Source: Thermohalobaculum sp039822785 (GTDB taxonomy: Bacteria; Pseudomonadota; Alphaproteobacteria; Rhodobacterales; Rhodobacteraceae). Taken from it: a stretch of DNA of 64,000 nucleotides. The position numbers and the translations under genes were made by a program. Below, piece after piece: positions 51,395 through 61,004 of this stretch. The stretch is from NCBI GenBank assembly GCA_039822785.1, contig JBCBMO010000005.1, positions 434,001 through 498,000 of the forward strand, read 5' to 3'. The notes beneath the pieces are model-generated. The model ran no database searches, was not told the DNA's origin, and saw only the letters and a list, made by a program, of their open reading frames with translations. Positions within the stretch are counted from its first letter, which is position 1, and each line of letters opens with the position of its first letter.

Positions 51395-52759
51395 ATGACC
51401 GAGACGCCGATATCGCCACGACCGCTTGCCGTCGTCGTGCTTGCCGCGGGCAAGGGGACGCGGATGAAGTCCGCCCTGCCCAAAGTGCTGCATCCGCTCG
51501 CGGGGCAGCCGATGCTGGGCCATGTCCTGGCGACCGCCACGGCACTGGGGCCGGAACGGATCGCCGTGGTCGTCGGCGCGGGGGCCGACCAGGTGGCCGC
51601 CGCAGCCGGCGCCGCGGTCCAAGGGGTCGATATCTGCCTGCAGGCCGAACAGCGGGGCACCGGTCATGCCGTGCGCATGGCCGAGGGCGCGCTGGCGGGG
51701 TTCGAGGGCGATCTGCTCGTGCTCTATGCCGACACGCCGCTGCTGTCGGTCGCGACGCTGCGACGCCTGCTCGCCGCCCCCGGCGCGATCAAGGTGCTTG
51801 GCTTCGAGGCCGCGGATCCCGGCCGCTACGGTCGCCTGCTGATCGAAGGCGAGCGCCTGCTGCGGATCGTGGAGGCGAAGGACGCCACGCCCGAGGAGTA
51901 CGCGATCACCGCCTGCAATTCCGGCGTCATGGCAGCGGATGCGGCGACGATGTTCCGCCTGCTCGCCAAGGTGACCGACGACAACGCCCAGGGCGAGTTC
52001 TACCTGACCGACGTGCCCGGCATCGCGGGCGCCGAAGGACTGTCGGCGACGGCCACCCTTTGTGCGGAGGAGGAGACCCTCGGCATCAACGACCGCGTCC
52101 AACTCGCGGCGGCAGAGGCGGTGTTTCAGCGCCGTGCGCGGCAAGCGGCCATGCTGGCAGGGGCGACGCTGATCGATCCGGAGACCGTGTATTTTGCCCA
52201 TGACACCGTGCTGGGGCGGGATGTGACCGTCGGGCCGAGTGTCGTCTTCGGCCCCGGCGTCGCGGTGGCCGACGGCGCTCGGATCGAGGCCTTCTGCCAT
52301 CTGGAGGATACCCGGATTGGGTCCGGCGCCATCGTGGGCCCCTTTGCCAGGCTGCGCGGGGGCACGGAGATCGGGGCCAACTGTCGGGTGGGCAATTTTG
52401 TCGAGATGAAGAAGACCGGTTTCGGCGAGGGGGCCAAGGCGGCGCATCTGACCTATGTGGGCGATGCCACGGTCGGGGCCGGCGCGAACCTGGGCGCGGG
52501 CACGGTCACCTGCAACTACGACGGGGTCGACAAGCACCGCACGACGATCGGCGCGGGCGCCTTCATCGGCACCCATGCCTCGCTGATCGCGCCGGTGACC
52601 GTGGGCGATGGCGCCTATGTGGCGACCGGCACCGTCGTCACCCAGGACGTACCGGCCGAGGCGCTCGCCATCGCCCGGGTAAAGCAAACCAATCGAGAAG
52701 GAACCGCCAGGCGCCTGCGCGAGGTGCTGGCGGCGCGTAAGGCCGCAAAGAAAGGCTGA
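51395..52759 (+). CDS. glmU: Bifunctional UDP-GlcNAc pyrophosphorylase / GlcN-1-P acetyltransferase
   Basis: Makes UDP-N-acetylglucosamine for peptidoglycan and lipid A. The protein is 454 residues, the normal length. The N-terminal nucleotidyltransferase has VVLAAGKGTRMKSALPKVLHPLAGQPM (14-40) and QAEQRGTGHAV. From about 250 the left-handed beta-helix hexapeptide repeats carry the acetyltransferase site (GNFVEMKKT, NYDGVDKHRTTIG). It is followed after 51 bases by glmS, the preceding enzyme of the pathway, a pairing common in bacteria. Confidence 0.97.
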   Translation: MTETPISPRPLAVVVLAAGKGTRMKSALPKVLHPLAGQPMLGHVLATATALGPERIAVVVGAGADQVAAAAGAAVQGVDICLQAEQRGTGHAVRMAEGALAGFEGDLLVLYADTPLLSVATLRRLLAAPGAIKVLGFEAADPGRYGRLLIEGERLLRIVEAKDATPEEYAITACNSGVMAADAATMFRLLAKVTDDNAQGEFYLTDVPGIAGAEGLSATATLCAEEETLGINDRVQLAAAEAVFQRRARQAAMLAGATLIDPETVYFAHDTVLGRDVTVGPSVVFGPGVAVADGARIEAFCHLEDTRIGSGAIVGPFARLRGGTEIGANCRVGNFVEMKKTGFGEGAKAAHLTYVGDATVGAGANLGAGTVTCNYDGVDKHRTTIGAGAFIGTHASLIAPVTVGDGAYVATGTVVTQDVPAEALAIARVKQTNREGTARRLREVLAARKAAKKG

Positions 52760-52810
52760 CGCGACAGACCGGCAGCAGCCGGGATACGAGGCAGAGCAGG
52801 AGAAACCACC

Positions 52811-54634
52811 ATGTGCGGCATCGTCGGAGTGCTCGGGCAGCTAGAGGCCGCGCCGCGGATCCTCGATGCGCTGCGCCGGTTGGAGTATCGCGGCTACGAC
52901 AGCGCAGGCATCACCACGCTGTTGAACGGCAAGGCAGAGCGGCGTCGTGCCGTCGGCAAGCTCAAGGCGCTGAGGGATCTTCTCAGCGACTATCCGGTGC
53001 ATGGCACGGCCGGGATCGGACATACGCGCTGGGCCACCCATGGCGCGCCCACCGTCGCCAATGCGCACCCCCATGCGGCGGGCCCGGTCCATGTGGTGCA
53101 CAACGGGATCATCGAGAACTTCCGAGCGCTGCGCAGCGAGCTGGAAGCCGCCGGGATCACTCTCAAGACCGAGACGGATACCGAGGTTGTCGCCCAGTTG
53201 GTGGCTCAATTGATGGATGCGGGCGAGGAACCGCAGGCCGCGGTTCAGGCCGTGCTGCCGCGGCTGCACGGGGCCTTCGCCCTCGCCTTCCTCTTCGATG
53301 GGCACCCGGATCTCATGATCGTCGCCCGCCACGGCTCACCGCTCGCAATCGGCTGGGGCGATGGGGAGATGTTCGTGGGCTCGGATGCCCTGGCGCTTTC
53401 GCCCATGACCGACGAGGTCACCTATCTCGAAGAGGGAGACAGCGCCGTCATCCGGCGCGAGAGCCTGGCGATCCTCGACGCCGCCGGCACCCCGGTCGAG
53501 CGGGCGCGCAACCGCGTCACGGTAGACCCAGGGGCAACCGAGAAGGGCGCCTATCGCCACTACATGATCAAGGAGATCCACGAGCAGCCCGCCGCACTCG
53601 GCCTCACGCTCGCGCGCCACATCGCGGCCTCGCGCGACCGCATCGCCTCGCCCGCCGCAGATATCGACTGGGCAAGCATGACCCGCCTCTGCCTGGTGGG
53701 CTGCGGCACGGCGTTCCTGGCAGGCCATGTCGCCAAATACTGGTTCGAGAGCCTCGCCGGCCTGCCCGTCGAGCTCGATATCGCGTCGGAGTTTCGGTAC
53801 CGCGACCACCCCTTCATGGCGGGCGAGGGGGCGCTCTTCGTCTCCCAATCCGGGGAGACGGCGGACACCCTGGCGGCCATGCGCCATGCCACCCCGCATC
53901 TGGCCGCCTCCGGCGCTGTGGTCAACGTCACCGAGAGCACCATCGCCCGGGAGGCAGGGACGATCCTGCCGATCATGGCGGGCACCGAGATCGGCGTTGC
54001 CTCGACCAAGGCCTTCACGGCGATGCTGGTCACCCTGGGCGCCGCCGCGCTGGTCGCCGCCCGCAGCCGCGGTCACCTGGACGCCGAGGCCGAAGCGGCC
54101 CGGGTGGCGGAACTGGTGCAGGTCCCGCGGCTGATGGCCGAGGCGCTGACCGTCGAAGCGCAGATCCAGGACCTCGCCTCCTTCATGGCCACGGCGCGCG
54201 ACGTGCTCTACCTCGGGCGCGGCTCGCTCTACCCCATCGCGCTGGAGGGGGCGCTGAAGCTGAAGGAGATCAGCTACATTCATGCCGAGGGCTATGCCTC
54301 CGGCGAACTCAAGCACGGCCCTATCGCGCTGATCGACGAGGCGGTGCCGGTCATCGTGGTCGCGCCGCGCGACGCGCTCTTCGCCAAGACCGTCTCCAAC
54401 ATGCAGGAAGTGGTCGCCCGCGGCGGCAAGGTGGTGCTGATCAGCGATGCCGAGGGGATCGCGGAGGCGGCCGAGGGCGCCACGGCCACCATCGAGATGC
54501 CCGCCGTGCCCGCATGGCTCACGCCGATCATCTATACGGTGCCGGTACAGCTCATCGCCTATCACACCGCGCTGGCCAAAGGGACAGACGTGGATCAACC
54601 ACGAAACCTCGCAAAATCGGTGACGGTGGAGTAG
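52811..54634 (+). CDS. glmS: Glutamine-fructose-6-phosphate aminotransferase
   Basis: Forms glucosamine-6-phosphate from fructose-6-phosphate and glutamine. The 607-residue protein starts MCGIVGVLG with the N-terminal Cys nucleophile of the glutaminase domain. HTRWATHGAPTVANAHPH lies near 76-93. Two SIS isomerase domains follow (about 290-420 and 460-600), with SQSGETADTLAAM and the C-terminal PRNLAKSVTVE typical of GlmS. GGAGAAACCACC precedes the ATG. There is no sign of a glmS ribozyme in the short leader. Confidence 0.97.
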   Translation: MCGIVGVLGQLEAAPRILDALRRLEYRGYDSAGITTLLNGKAERRRAVGKLKALRDLLSDYPVHGTAGIGHTRWATHGAPTVANAHPHAAGPVHVVHNGIIENFRALRSELEAAGITLKTETDTEVVAQLVAQLMDAGEEPQAAVQAVLPRLHGAFALAFLFDGHPDLMIVARHGSPLAIGWGDGEMFVGSDALALSPMTDEVTYLEEGDSAVIRRESLAILDAAGTPVERARNRVTVDPGATEKGAYRHYMIKEIHEQPAALGLTLARHIAASRDRIASPAADIDWASMTRLCLVGCGTAFLAGHVAKYWFESLAGLPVELDIASEFRYRDHPFMAGEGALFVSQSGETADTLAAMRHATPHLAASGAVVNVTESTIAREAGTILPIMAGTEIGVASTKAFTAMLVTLGAAALVAARSRGHLDAEAEAARVAELVQVPRLMAEALTVEAQIQDLASFMATARDVLYLGRGSLYPIALEGALKLKEISYIHAEGYASGELKHGPIALIDEAVPVIVVAPRDALFAKTVSNMQEVVARGGKVVLISDAEGIAEAAEGATATIEMPAVPAWLTPIIYTVPVQLIAYHTALAKGTDVDQPRNLAKSVTVE

Positions 54635-54652
54635 GGTACCCCCACGGGGGAA

Positions 54653-54676
54653 CCGCCGGAAAAGGCGGGGCAATTT
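54653..54676 (+). terminator. Possible terminator after glmS
   Basis: CCGCC (54653-54657) and GGCGG (54664-54668) form a short stem followed by GGCAATTTT. The stem is only five pairs, so it is at best a weak terminator. Confidence 0.35.
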
Positions 54677-54705
54677 TGCGTCGGGACAAGACGGGGACAG
54701 ACGTC

Positions 54706-55227
54706 ATGAGACTGCCGATGATGACGGCCTTGCTGGTCGTGCTGACCGCTTGCGCCATGGAGGAACCGGAGGTGGCGGTGGAAGCACCGCCGGTCCAGCT
54801 TCTGCGCGGTGACTGCTATACCGTCGAGCTGTTCGACGGGTTTGAGATCAAGCCGGCGCCGGAGGGGACGCCGCCGGAGCATGCGGCCTTTCTCGGCGAA
54901 TGGCGCTTCGGCGCCTGGGACGGCGAGTGGTGCCACGACATGATCGTCACCGAGATCCGGGAGGACGGGCAGGTCATCCTGATGGACCTGCACGCCCCCT
55001 ATGAGCCCTGGGGCAAGATCGCCACCGCCTTCAGGCGCACCGCGCGGATCACCGAGGACGGGGAACTGCACTTCCGCCACGGCAATACCACGCGCGAGTA
55101 TCGCTTTCAGGGTGGCCGGCTTTACGGCACCCGGGAGGAGGCGATCGAGGGTCTGCGCGAGGTCCAGCTGCGCCGGCCTGAGGAAGTGCGCCTGCCGATC
55201 TCCCGCCCCACCGTCGCCGCCGGCTGA
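54706..55227 (+). CDS. Putative lipoprotein, unknown function
   Basis: A 173-residue protein with a lipoprotein signal: MRLPMMTALLVVLTAC, where LTAC is the lipobox and Cys16 would be lipidated. The mature part is acidic and contains CYTVELFDGFEIKPAPEGT, a WRFGAWDGEWCHDM stretch and a beta-rich region, which suggests a small globular beta domain. I do not recognise the family. It sits 71 bases after glmS on the same strand and is convergent with the SOUL-protein gene. Confidence 0.7.
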   Translation: MRLPMMTALLVVLTACAMEEPEVAVEAPPVQLLRGDCYTVELFDGFEIKPAPEGTPPEHAAFLGEWRFGAWDGEWCHDMIVTEIREDGQVILMDLHAPYEPWGKIATAFRRTARITEDGELHFRHGNTTREYRFQGGRLYGTREEAIEGLREVQLRRPEEVRLPISRPTVAAG

Positions 55228-55280
55228 CCGGGCGGCGGCATCGTTGTCGGGCTCGCGGCTAGCTGCGAGCTCGCAGGGGC

Positions 55281-55982
55281 CTACTCGAGCGTGACGATGA
55301 CCTCGTTGCGGCGCAGCCAGGGCAGCGTCCACGGCGGGTTGTACCCCGCTGAGGTGAAGTCGCCGCGGTGCGCGATCTGCTCGGCCTCCAGCCAGGCGCG
55401 CAACTCGGCCTCGGCCTCGGCGATATTGCTGTCGCTGAAGAAGCCGCTGAAGCGGATCGTCGCGACCCGCCGCCCGGGGATGGTGCCCAAGCTCACCGTT
55501 GGATCGCTCGGCAGCGGAGCGGTATCCAGCGTCATCGCCTCGGGCAGCACGAAGACGGTTGTCCAGGCCTTGCCAGCGCTCTCTTCCACCAAGACAGGGG
55601 CTGTCATGGCGATCTCGGCACCCTCGACACTCAACGCCGCCTCGCCGTCCGCGACGATGACAGGTGCCGTCATGGCGATGTCCCGCGATCCCGCATTCGC
55701 GCCGGTGATGTAGTCGAAGAGCCGGCTGAAGCCCTGCCCCACGGCCGAGTCTCGACTATCCGCCTCAACCGTGGTGCTGACGACGACCAGTTCGGCATAG
55801 TCACGGATCTCGATCGCACCCTCCTGGCGCGTGACGGAGAACGGCGGCTCCTCCGCCGCCGGCGCGCCGAAGACCGAGCAGCCGGTGACAACGGCGCTAA
55901 GCGCGAGCGCACCCGCCAGGCGCAGGACGGAGGGCCGGCTGGAAGACGGCGCATGGGGCTTGGTACCGATATGATCGGTCAT
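55281..55982 (-). CDS. SOUL-family heme-binding lipoprotein
   Basis: A 233-residue protein. The N-terminal MTDHIGTKPHAPSSS stretch is followed by a hydrophobic segment ending in VVTGC (lipobox), so it is probably a lipoprotein. The mature domain matches the SOUL/HEBP family: EIRDYAELVVVSTTVEA, GFSRLFDYITGANAGSRDIAMTAPVI, AEIAMTAPVL and a PGRRVATIRFSGFFSD core. AAGGA lies ahead of the ATG at 55980-55982. Family members bind heme or porphyrins; the specific role here is not known. Confidence 0.85.
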   Translation of the reverse strand: MTDHIGTKPHAPSSSRPSVLRLAGALALSAVVTGCSVFGAPAAEEPPFSVTRQEGAIEIRDYAELVVVSTTVEADSRDSAVGQGFSRLFDYITGANAGSRDIAMTAPVIVADGEAALSVEGAEIAMTAPVLVEESAGKAWTTVFVLPEAMTLDTAPLPSDPTVSLGTIPGRRVATIRFSGFFSDSNIAEAEAELRAWLEAEQIAHRGDFTSAGYNPPWTLPWLRRNEVIVTLE

Positions 55983-56065
55983 GGCGTGGTCCTTTCTGAG
56001 CTTGCGCGACAGATAGGGCCTCGCCAGCACGAAGACAGAGGGCCGGGGGAAACTGTGTGAAATTT

Positions 56066-57697
56066 TTACACAGGCTGGTCCAGGCCATCGCGGAGGTGGC
56101 GGCGCATGATCTTGCCCGTTGCCGTCGTCGGCATCGCCTCGATGAAATGCACGCGCCGGGGCGCCACATGGGGGCTAACCTGTTGCTTCACCTGCGCGAT
56201 CAGCGCCTCGGCCAGCGTCTCGCTCCCCTCCACCCCGGGTGTCAGGGTGACGAAGGCCGTCACCACCTCGGTGCGCAACGCATCCGGCACGCCGATCACC
56301 GCCGCCAGGGCCACCGCCGGGTGGCCCGCCAGACAGTTCTCGATCTCCGTCGGGCCGATCCGGTAGCCCGCCGAGGTGATGACGTCGTCCACGCGGGCGG
56401 CGAAGTGGAAGTAGCCTTCTTGGTCGACATATCCCTCGTCGCCGGTCAGCATCCAGTCGCCGCGGAACTTGGCCGCCGTCTTCTCCGGTTGCCCCCAGTA
56501 CTCCAGGAACATGGCGGCATCACCGCGGCGCACCGCGATCTCCCCGCTCTCGCCCTGGGGCAGCGGCTCGGTGCCCTCCGGCCCCAGGACGGCCACCTCG
56601 GAGCCCGGAAAGGGCCGGCCCATGGCCCCGGGCTTCACCGGGCCGACAGTCGTGCCGTTGCCGACGATCAGATTGCACTCGGTCTGGCCATAGAACTCAT
56701 GGATCGTGAGGCCCAGCGCCGCCTCGCCCCAGGCCAGCGTCTCGGCGCCCAGGCTCTCTCCGCCCGAGCCGACGGTGCGCAGCTGCACGCCAAAACGGGC
56801 CGGGTCAGCCACCGCCTTCATCATCCGCAGCGCGGTGGGCGGGATGAAGCTGTTGCGCACCCCGTGGCGCGCCATCAGGTCGAAGGCCCGCTCGGGATCG
56901 AACTTCTCCATCCGATGCGCGATCAGCGGCACGCCCGCGCGCAACGCCGGCAGCGCCATGTTGCACAGCCCCCCGATCCAGGCCCAATCCGCCGGAGTCC
57001 AGGCCAGATCGCCCGGCTGGGGGAAATCCCCATGCGTCAGTGTCACGCCCGGCATATGGCCCAGCAGCACCCGATGGGCATGCAGCGCCCCCTTCGCCGG
57101 CCCCGTAGTGCCGGAGGTATAGGAGATGAACGCCGGATCCTCGGGGCCGGTTTCTGCGACGCGGATCGCCTCCTGCGCCTTGCCCAACTCCTGCCAGAAC
57201 CCCCAGGCGCCGTCGCCGGGCCGGTCGACCGAGAAGACGGTCCTGAGGGCCGGCAGCGACCCCCGCAGCGCGTTGACCTTGGCCAGATTGGCGTCGTCCG
57301 TGACGATGGTCCCGACCCCGGCATCGCCCAGCCGGTGGGCCAGCGCCTCGCCGCCGAACAGGGTGAAGACCGGCACCGCGATGGCGCCCAGCATGTAGCA
57401 GGCCACATGGCTGATGATGGTCTCCGGCATTTGCGGCAGCAGGATGCCAACCCGGTCGCCGCGCGCGACGCCGTGGCCCGCCAGCGCATTAGCAAAGCGG
57501 GCCGAGGCGCGGGAGAGCTGGCCGAAGCTGTAGTCCCGCCGCTCCCCGTCGGGGCGCAGAAAGATCAGCGCCAGGCGATCCGGATCGGTCCGGGCCCATT
57601 TCTCGCAAACGTCCCAGGCCAGGTTGTACCGCGCCGGGATATCCCAGCGGTGGGCGGCCCGGCGATCAGCCCAGGCATCGCGGCCCGCTTCCGCCAT
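56066..57697 (-). CDS. Acyl-CoA synthetase (AMP-forming, acetyl/medium-chain type)
   Basis: ANL-superfamily ligase of 543 residues that activates a fatty or short carboxylic acid to its CoA thioester via an acyl-adenylate. P-loop-like motif ISYTSGTTGPAKGALH (about 167-182), FYGQTECN (A5 region, about 340), GDWMLTGDEGYVDQEG (A7-A8) and the catalytic Lys in TTATGKIMRR near the C-terminus. The sequence style is that of the medium-chain/acetyl-CoA synthetase-like subgroup. It is divergent from moaA. The substrate is not predictable. Confidence 0.87.
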   Translation of the reverse strand: MAEAGRDAWADRRAAHRWDIPARYNLAWDVCEKWARTDPDRLALIFLRPDGERRDYSFGQLSRASARFANALAGHGVARGDRVGILLPQMPETIISHVACYMLGAIAVPVFTLFGGEALAHRLGDAGVGTIVTDDANLAKVNALRGSLPALRTVFSVDRPGDGAWGFWQELGKAQEAIRVAETGPEDPAFISYTSGTTGPAKGALHAHRVLLGHMPGVTLTHGDFPQPGDLAWTPADWAWIGGLCNMALPALRAGVPLIAHRMEKFDPERAFDLMARHGVRNSFIPPTALRMMKAVADPARFGVQLRTVGSGGESLGAETLAWGEAALGLTIHEFYGQTECNLIVGNGTTVGPVKPGAMGRPFPGSEVAVLGPEGTEPLPQGESGEIAVRRGDAAMFLEYWGQPEKTAAKFRGDWMLTGDEGYVDQEGYFHFAARVDDVITSAGYRIGPTEIENCLAGHPAVALAAVIGVPDALRTEVVTAFVTLTPGVEGSETLAEALIAQVKQQVSPHVAPRRVHFIEAMPTTATGKIMRRHLRDGLDQPV

Positions 57698-57873
57698 CCT
57701 CGCCCGCCTCCTCCGCCGCCTGCCTGCCTAACCGCGCAGCATTGGCTTAGGATAGCGGCACGGCATCGGCAAGTTGCCCGATGTCACCCCACGCCTATGT
57801 GACGGTACAGCGGTCGCGTTGCATGACGCGCAGGCGCGTTCTACCTTGCAGAAAAGTTTCGGGAGGAAACGCC

Positions 57874-58896
57874 GTGGCCAGGCAGACGATCGATACCCCG
57901 CCGCTCATCGACCCCTTTCAACGCCGCATCGATTATCTGCGCGTCTCCGTCACCGACCGCTGCGATTTTCGCTGTGTCTACTGCATGGCGGAGCAGATGA
58001 CCTTTCTGCCGAAGAAGGAGCTGCTGACGCTGGAGGAGCTCGACCGGCTCTGCTCGCGCTTCGTCGCGCTTGGCGTGCGCAAGCTGCGGATCACCGGCGG
58101 CGAGCCACTGGTGCGCAAGAACATCATGCAGTTCTTTGAGGCGATGGGTCACCACCTGGACACCGGCGCGCTCGACGAGCTGACCCTGACGACCAACGGC
58201 TCCCAGCTTGCGCGCTTTGCCAAGGCGCTGAAGACCGCCGGCGTGCGCCGCATCAACGTCTCGCTGGACACCCTGGACGAGGACAAGTTCAAGGCGATCA
58301 CCCGCTGGGGCCGCCTGGCGGAGGTCCTGCACGGCATCGACGTCGCCCTGGCCGAGGGGCTGAAGGTCAAGATCAACACCGTCGCCCTGAAGGGCTTCAA
58401 CGAGGCGGAGCTGTTCACCCTGACCGAATGGTGCGCCGACCGGGGCATGGACCTCACCTGGATCGAGGTCATGCCCATGGGCGATCTCGGCAACGAGGAC
58501 CGGCTGGATCAGTACTGGCCCCTGACGGATGTGCGCGCCCGCCTGGCCGAGCGCTACACCGTCGCCGACACGGCGGAGCGGACGGGCGGGCCCGCCCGCT
58601 ATGTGCGCCTGGCCGAGACCGGGCAGCGCATCGGCTTCATCACGCCGCTCACCCATAACTTCTGCGAAAGCTGCAACCGCGTGCGCCTGACCTGCACCGG
58701 CCAGCTCTACATGTGCCTCGGCCAAGATGACGACGCCGATCTGCGCCGGGTGCTGCGCGAGACCCCGGACGATGCAGCGCTGGATGCCGCGATCCGCGAG
58801 GCCATCACCCGCAAGCCCAAGGGCCACGACTTCGACTATTCGCGCCAGCGGGTCGACGGCCAGGTTGGCCGCCACATGAGCGTCACCGGCGGCTGA
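57874..58896 (+). CDS. moaA: GTP 3',8-cyclase, molybdenum cofactor biosynthesis
   Basis: Radical-SAM enzyme of 340 residues that starts molybdopterin synthesis from GTP. The N-terminal cluster motif CDFRCVYC (residues 29-36) and the second [4Fe-4S] site CESCNRVRLTCTGQLYMC near 265-282 are intact. The protein ends in the Gly-Gly tail (VTGG) needed for activity. It starts with GTG at 57874, eight bases after GGAGG; the open frame upstream is not part of the family. Other moa genes are not adjacent. Confidence 0.95.
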   Translation: MARQTIDTPPLIDPFQRRIDYLRVSVTDRCDFRCVYCMAEQMTFLPKKELLTLEELDRLCSRFVALGVRKLRITGGEPLVRKNIMQFFEAMGHHLDTGALDELTLTTNGSQLARFAKALKTAGVRRINVSLDTLDEDKFKAITRWGRLAEVLHGIDVALAEGLKVKINTVALKGFNEAELFTLTEWCADRGMDLTWIEVMPMGDLGNEDRLDQYWPLTDVRARLAERYTVADTAERTGGPARYVRLAETGQRIGFITPLTHNFCESCNRVRLTCTGQLYMCLGQDDDADLRRVLRETPDDAALDAAIREAITRKPKGHDFDYSRQRVDGQVGRHMSVTGG

Positions 58897-59005
58897 GGTC
58901 GCCGCCTATCGGTTGTCATTGCGCACGACCGGTGGCTCGGGGTTTCCCCTTGGCCATCGGGGTGGTGGAATACCGTGAAGCCTCTCGCAACATCGGAGCG
59001 CCGTG

Positions 59006-60763
59006 ATGACAGGCCGATCCAACCCGCTGCTGGCCCCGATCCTTAGCCTCGCGCTCGCCCTGGGCGCCCCTCAGGCAATAGCGCAAGACGCGGATGCTGG
59101 ACGCGCGACGCCGGAGGCGGCGACGGGGCGTACCGCGCAGGCCCTCGCCACCGCTAACGAGTACATGATCGTCGCCGCGAACCCATTGGCGGCACAGGCG
59201 GGAGCGACCGCCATGGCCGAGGGAGGCTCGGCCGCCGACGCGGCGATCGTTTCGCTCTTGGTGCTGAACGTCGTGGAGCCCCAGTCCTCCGGCCTCGGTG
59301 GCGGGGCCTTCGCGCTGGTGCACGGGCCCAATGGGTTGACCAGCTTCGATGCGCGGGAGACGGCGCCGATGCGCGCCGGCCCCGATCTGTTTCTGGAGGA
59401 CGGCGCGCCCATCGGCTGGCGCGAGGGCGTGGCTTCGGGCCGCTCGGTCGGGGTGCCGGGCCTCGGCCGCCTGCTCGAGGTGCTGCATGCCCGCCATGGC
59501 CGGCTCGATTGGCCGCGCCTGGTGGCGCCGGCCCTGGCCCTTGCCCGCGACGGTTTTCCCATGAGCCCGCGGCTCGCTGGGATGCTGCAGGGCATGGCCC
59601 CGCGCCTGGCGGGCACCGACGCAGGCACGATCTTCCTCGACGACGGCGCCCCTCGCCCCCAGGGCACGGTGCTGCGTCAGCCGGATCTCGCCGCGACGCT
59701 GGAGGCGATGGGGCGCGAGGGGCCGGAGGTGCTCTACCGTGCGCCGATCGCCACTGAGATCGTCGCCGCGACCCAGACGCCACCGCGCCCGGGGCAACTC
59801 ACCGTGATGGACTTCGCCCGCTACGAGGTGATCGAGCGCGCCCCGGTCTGCCACGATTTTCGGGCGATCTGGCGGGTCTGCGGGATGGGGCCGCCCTCCT
59901 CCGGCGCGACGACGGTGGGGCAGATCCTGGGGCTGGTGGGCGGCCAACCCCGGGCTGCGGACCCTGTCGCCCGGGCGCATCTCTTCGCCGAGGCCTCCCG
60001 CCTCGCCTATGCCGACCGGGCCCGCTACCTCGGCGATCCGGACCAGGTGGCAGTGCCCGTCGCGGGACTGCTAGACCCCGAGTATCTAGCAGCTCGCGGC
60101 GCACTGATCGACGCCGGCCGGGCCAGCAGCGGCCCCGCCGAGCCTGGAACGCCGCCTGGGGTAGAGGATCAGCCCGGTCCTGACGCGAGCGCCTCCAGCC
60201 CCGGGACGACGCATCTCTCGGTCATCGACGCCGAGGGGTTGGCGATCTCGCTCACCGCCTCCATCGAGACCGCCTTCGGCTCGGCGCGGATGGCGGCGGG
60301 GATGCTCCTCAACAACCAGCTCACCGATTTCAGCTTCAACCCTGGCCCGGCGGAGGCCCCGGCGGCCAACGCCCCCGGCGCAGGCAAACGGCCCCGCTCT
60401 TCCATGGCACCGACGATCGCCTATCGCCTCGATGCGCCGGATCGCCCGGCGATCCTGATCGGCTCTCCCGGCGGCTCCCGCATCCCCGAGTATGTCGCCG
60501 GCGCCCTGCTGCTCATGCTGGAGCAGGGCGCCGATCCCGCGGCGGCGGCGGCGGTAGCCCATGTTTCCCACCGCAACCGCGACGTGCTGGTGCTGGAGCA
60601 GGACGCCCATGACCCGGCTCTGGCGGGCGCGCTCAGCGCGCTCGGGCATGAGACCGGGCTCGCCGATATGACCTCGGGCCTGCATATCATCGCGGTGGCC
60701 CCGGACGGCAGCCTAAGCGGCGGCGCCGATCCGCGGCGGGAGGGCCTAGCCACCGGCGAGTGA
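59006..60763 (+). CDS. ggt: Gamma-glutamyltransferase / glutathione hydrolase
   Basis: Periplasmic Ntn-hydrolase that cleaves gamma-glutamyl compounds. The 585-residue precursor has a signal peptide (about 1-27, ending in AIAQ). The large-subunit region contains GGSAADAAIVSLLVLNVVEPQSSGLGGGAF. Autoprocessing at Thr in SPGTTHLSVID releases the small subunit, which has SSMAPTI and IGSPGGSRIPEYV motifs. Loop length before the cleavage site is short. The ATG at 59006 overlaps a GTG at 59003; GGAG lies about eight bases upstream. It lies 109 bases after moaA. Confidence 0.93.
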   Translation: MTGRSNPLLAPILSLALALGAPQAIAQDADAGRATPEAATGRTAQALATANEYMIVAANPLAAQAGATAMAEGGSAADAAIVSLLVLNVVEPQSSGLGGGAFALVHGPNGLTSFDARETAPMRAGPDLFLEDGAPIGWREGVASGRSVGVPGLGRLLEVLHARHGRLDWPRLVAPALALARDGFPMSPRLAGMLQGMAPRLAGTDAGTIFLDDGAPRPQGTVLRQPDLAATLEAMGREGPEVLYRAPIATEIVAATQTPPRPGQLTVMDFARYEVIERAPVCHDFRAIWRVCGMGPPSSGATTVGQILGLVGGQPRAADPVARAHLFAEASRLAYADRARYLGDPDQVAVPVAGLLDPEYLAARGALIDAGRASSGPAEPGTPPGVEDQPGPDASASSPGTTHLSVIDAEGLAISLTASIETAFGSARMAAGMLLNNQLTDFSFNPGPAEAPAANAPGAGKRPRSSMAPTIAYRLDAPDRPAILIGSPGGSRIPEYVAGALLLMLEQGADPAAAAAVAHVSHRNRDVLVLEQDAHDPALAGALSALGHETGLADMTSGLHIIAVAPDGSLSGGADPRREGLATGE

Positions 60764-61004
60764 GATGCGGCCCCAAGGCGCCTGGGTGCAGCTCGACGAC
60801 CCACCCGGGGCGCCCGCGCCCACCCGCGTCAGTGTTAGGCCATCGCCTTAAGCGATGCTCAAGACACCGGGCGCACCGGGCCACCGGTTGCGCCTTGCCA
60901 CGGTGCTCGGATCTTTACGGCTTGGTCGCAAAGGCGAAGCCATCCTGACGAGGGTGGGCGCGGGCGCTTGTACAGGTGACACCGCTCCCCAGCAGCGAAC
61001 GCTC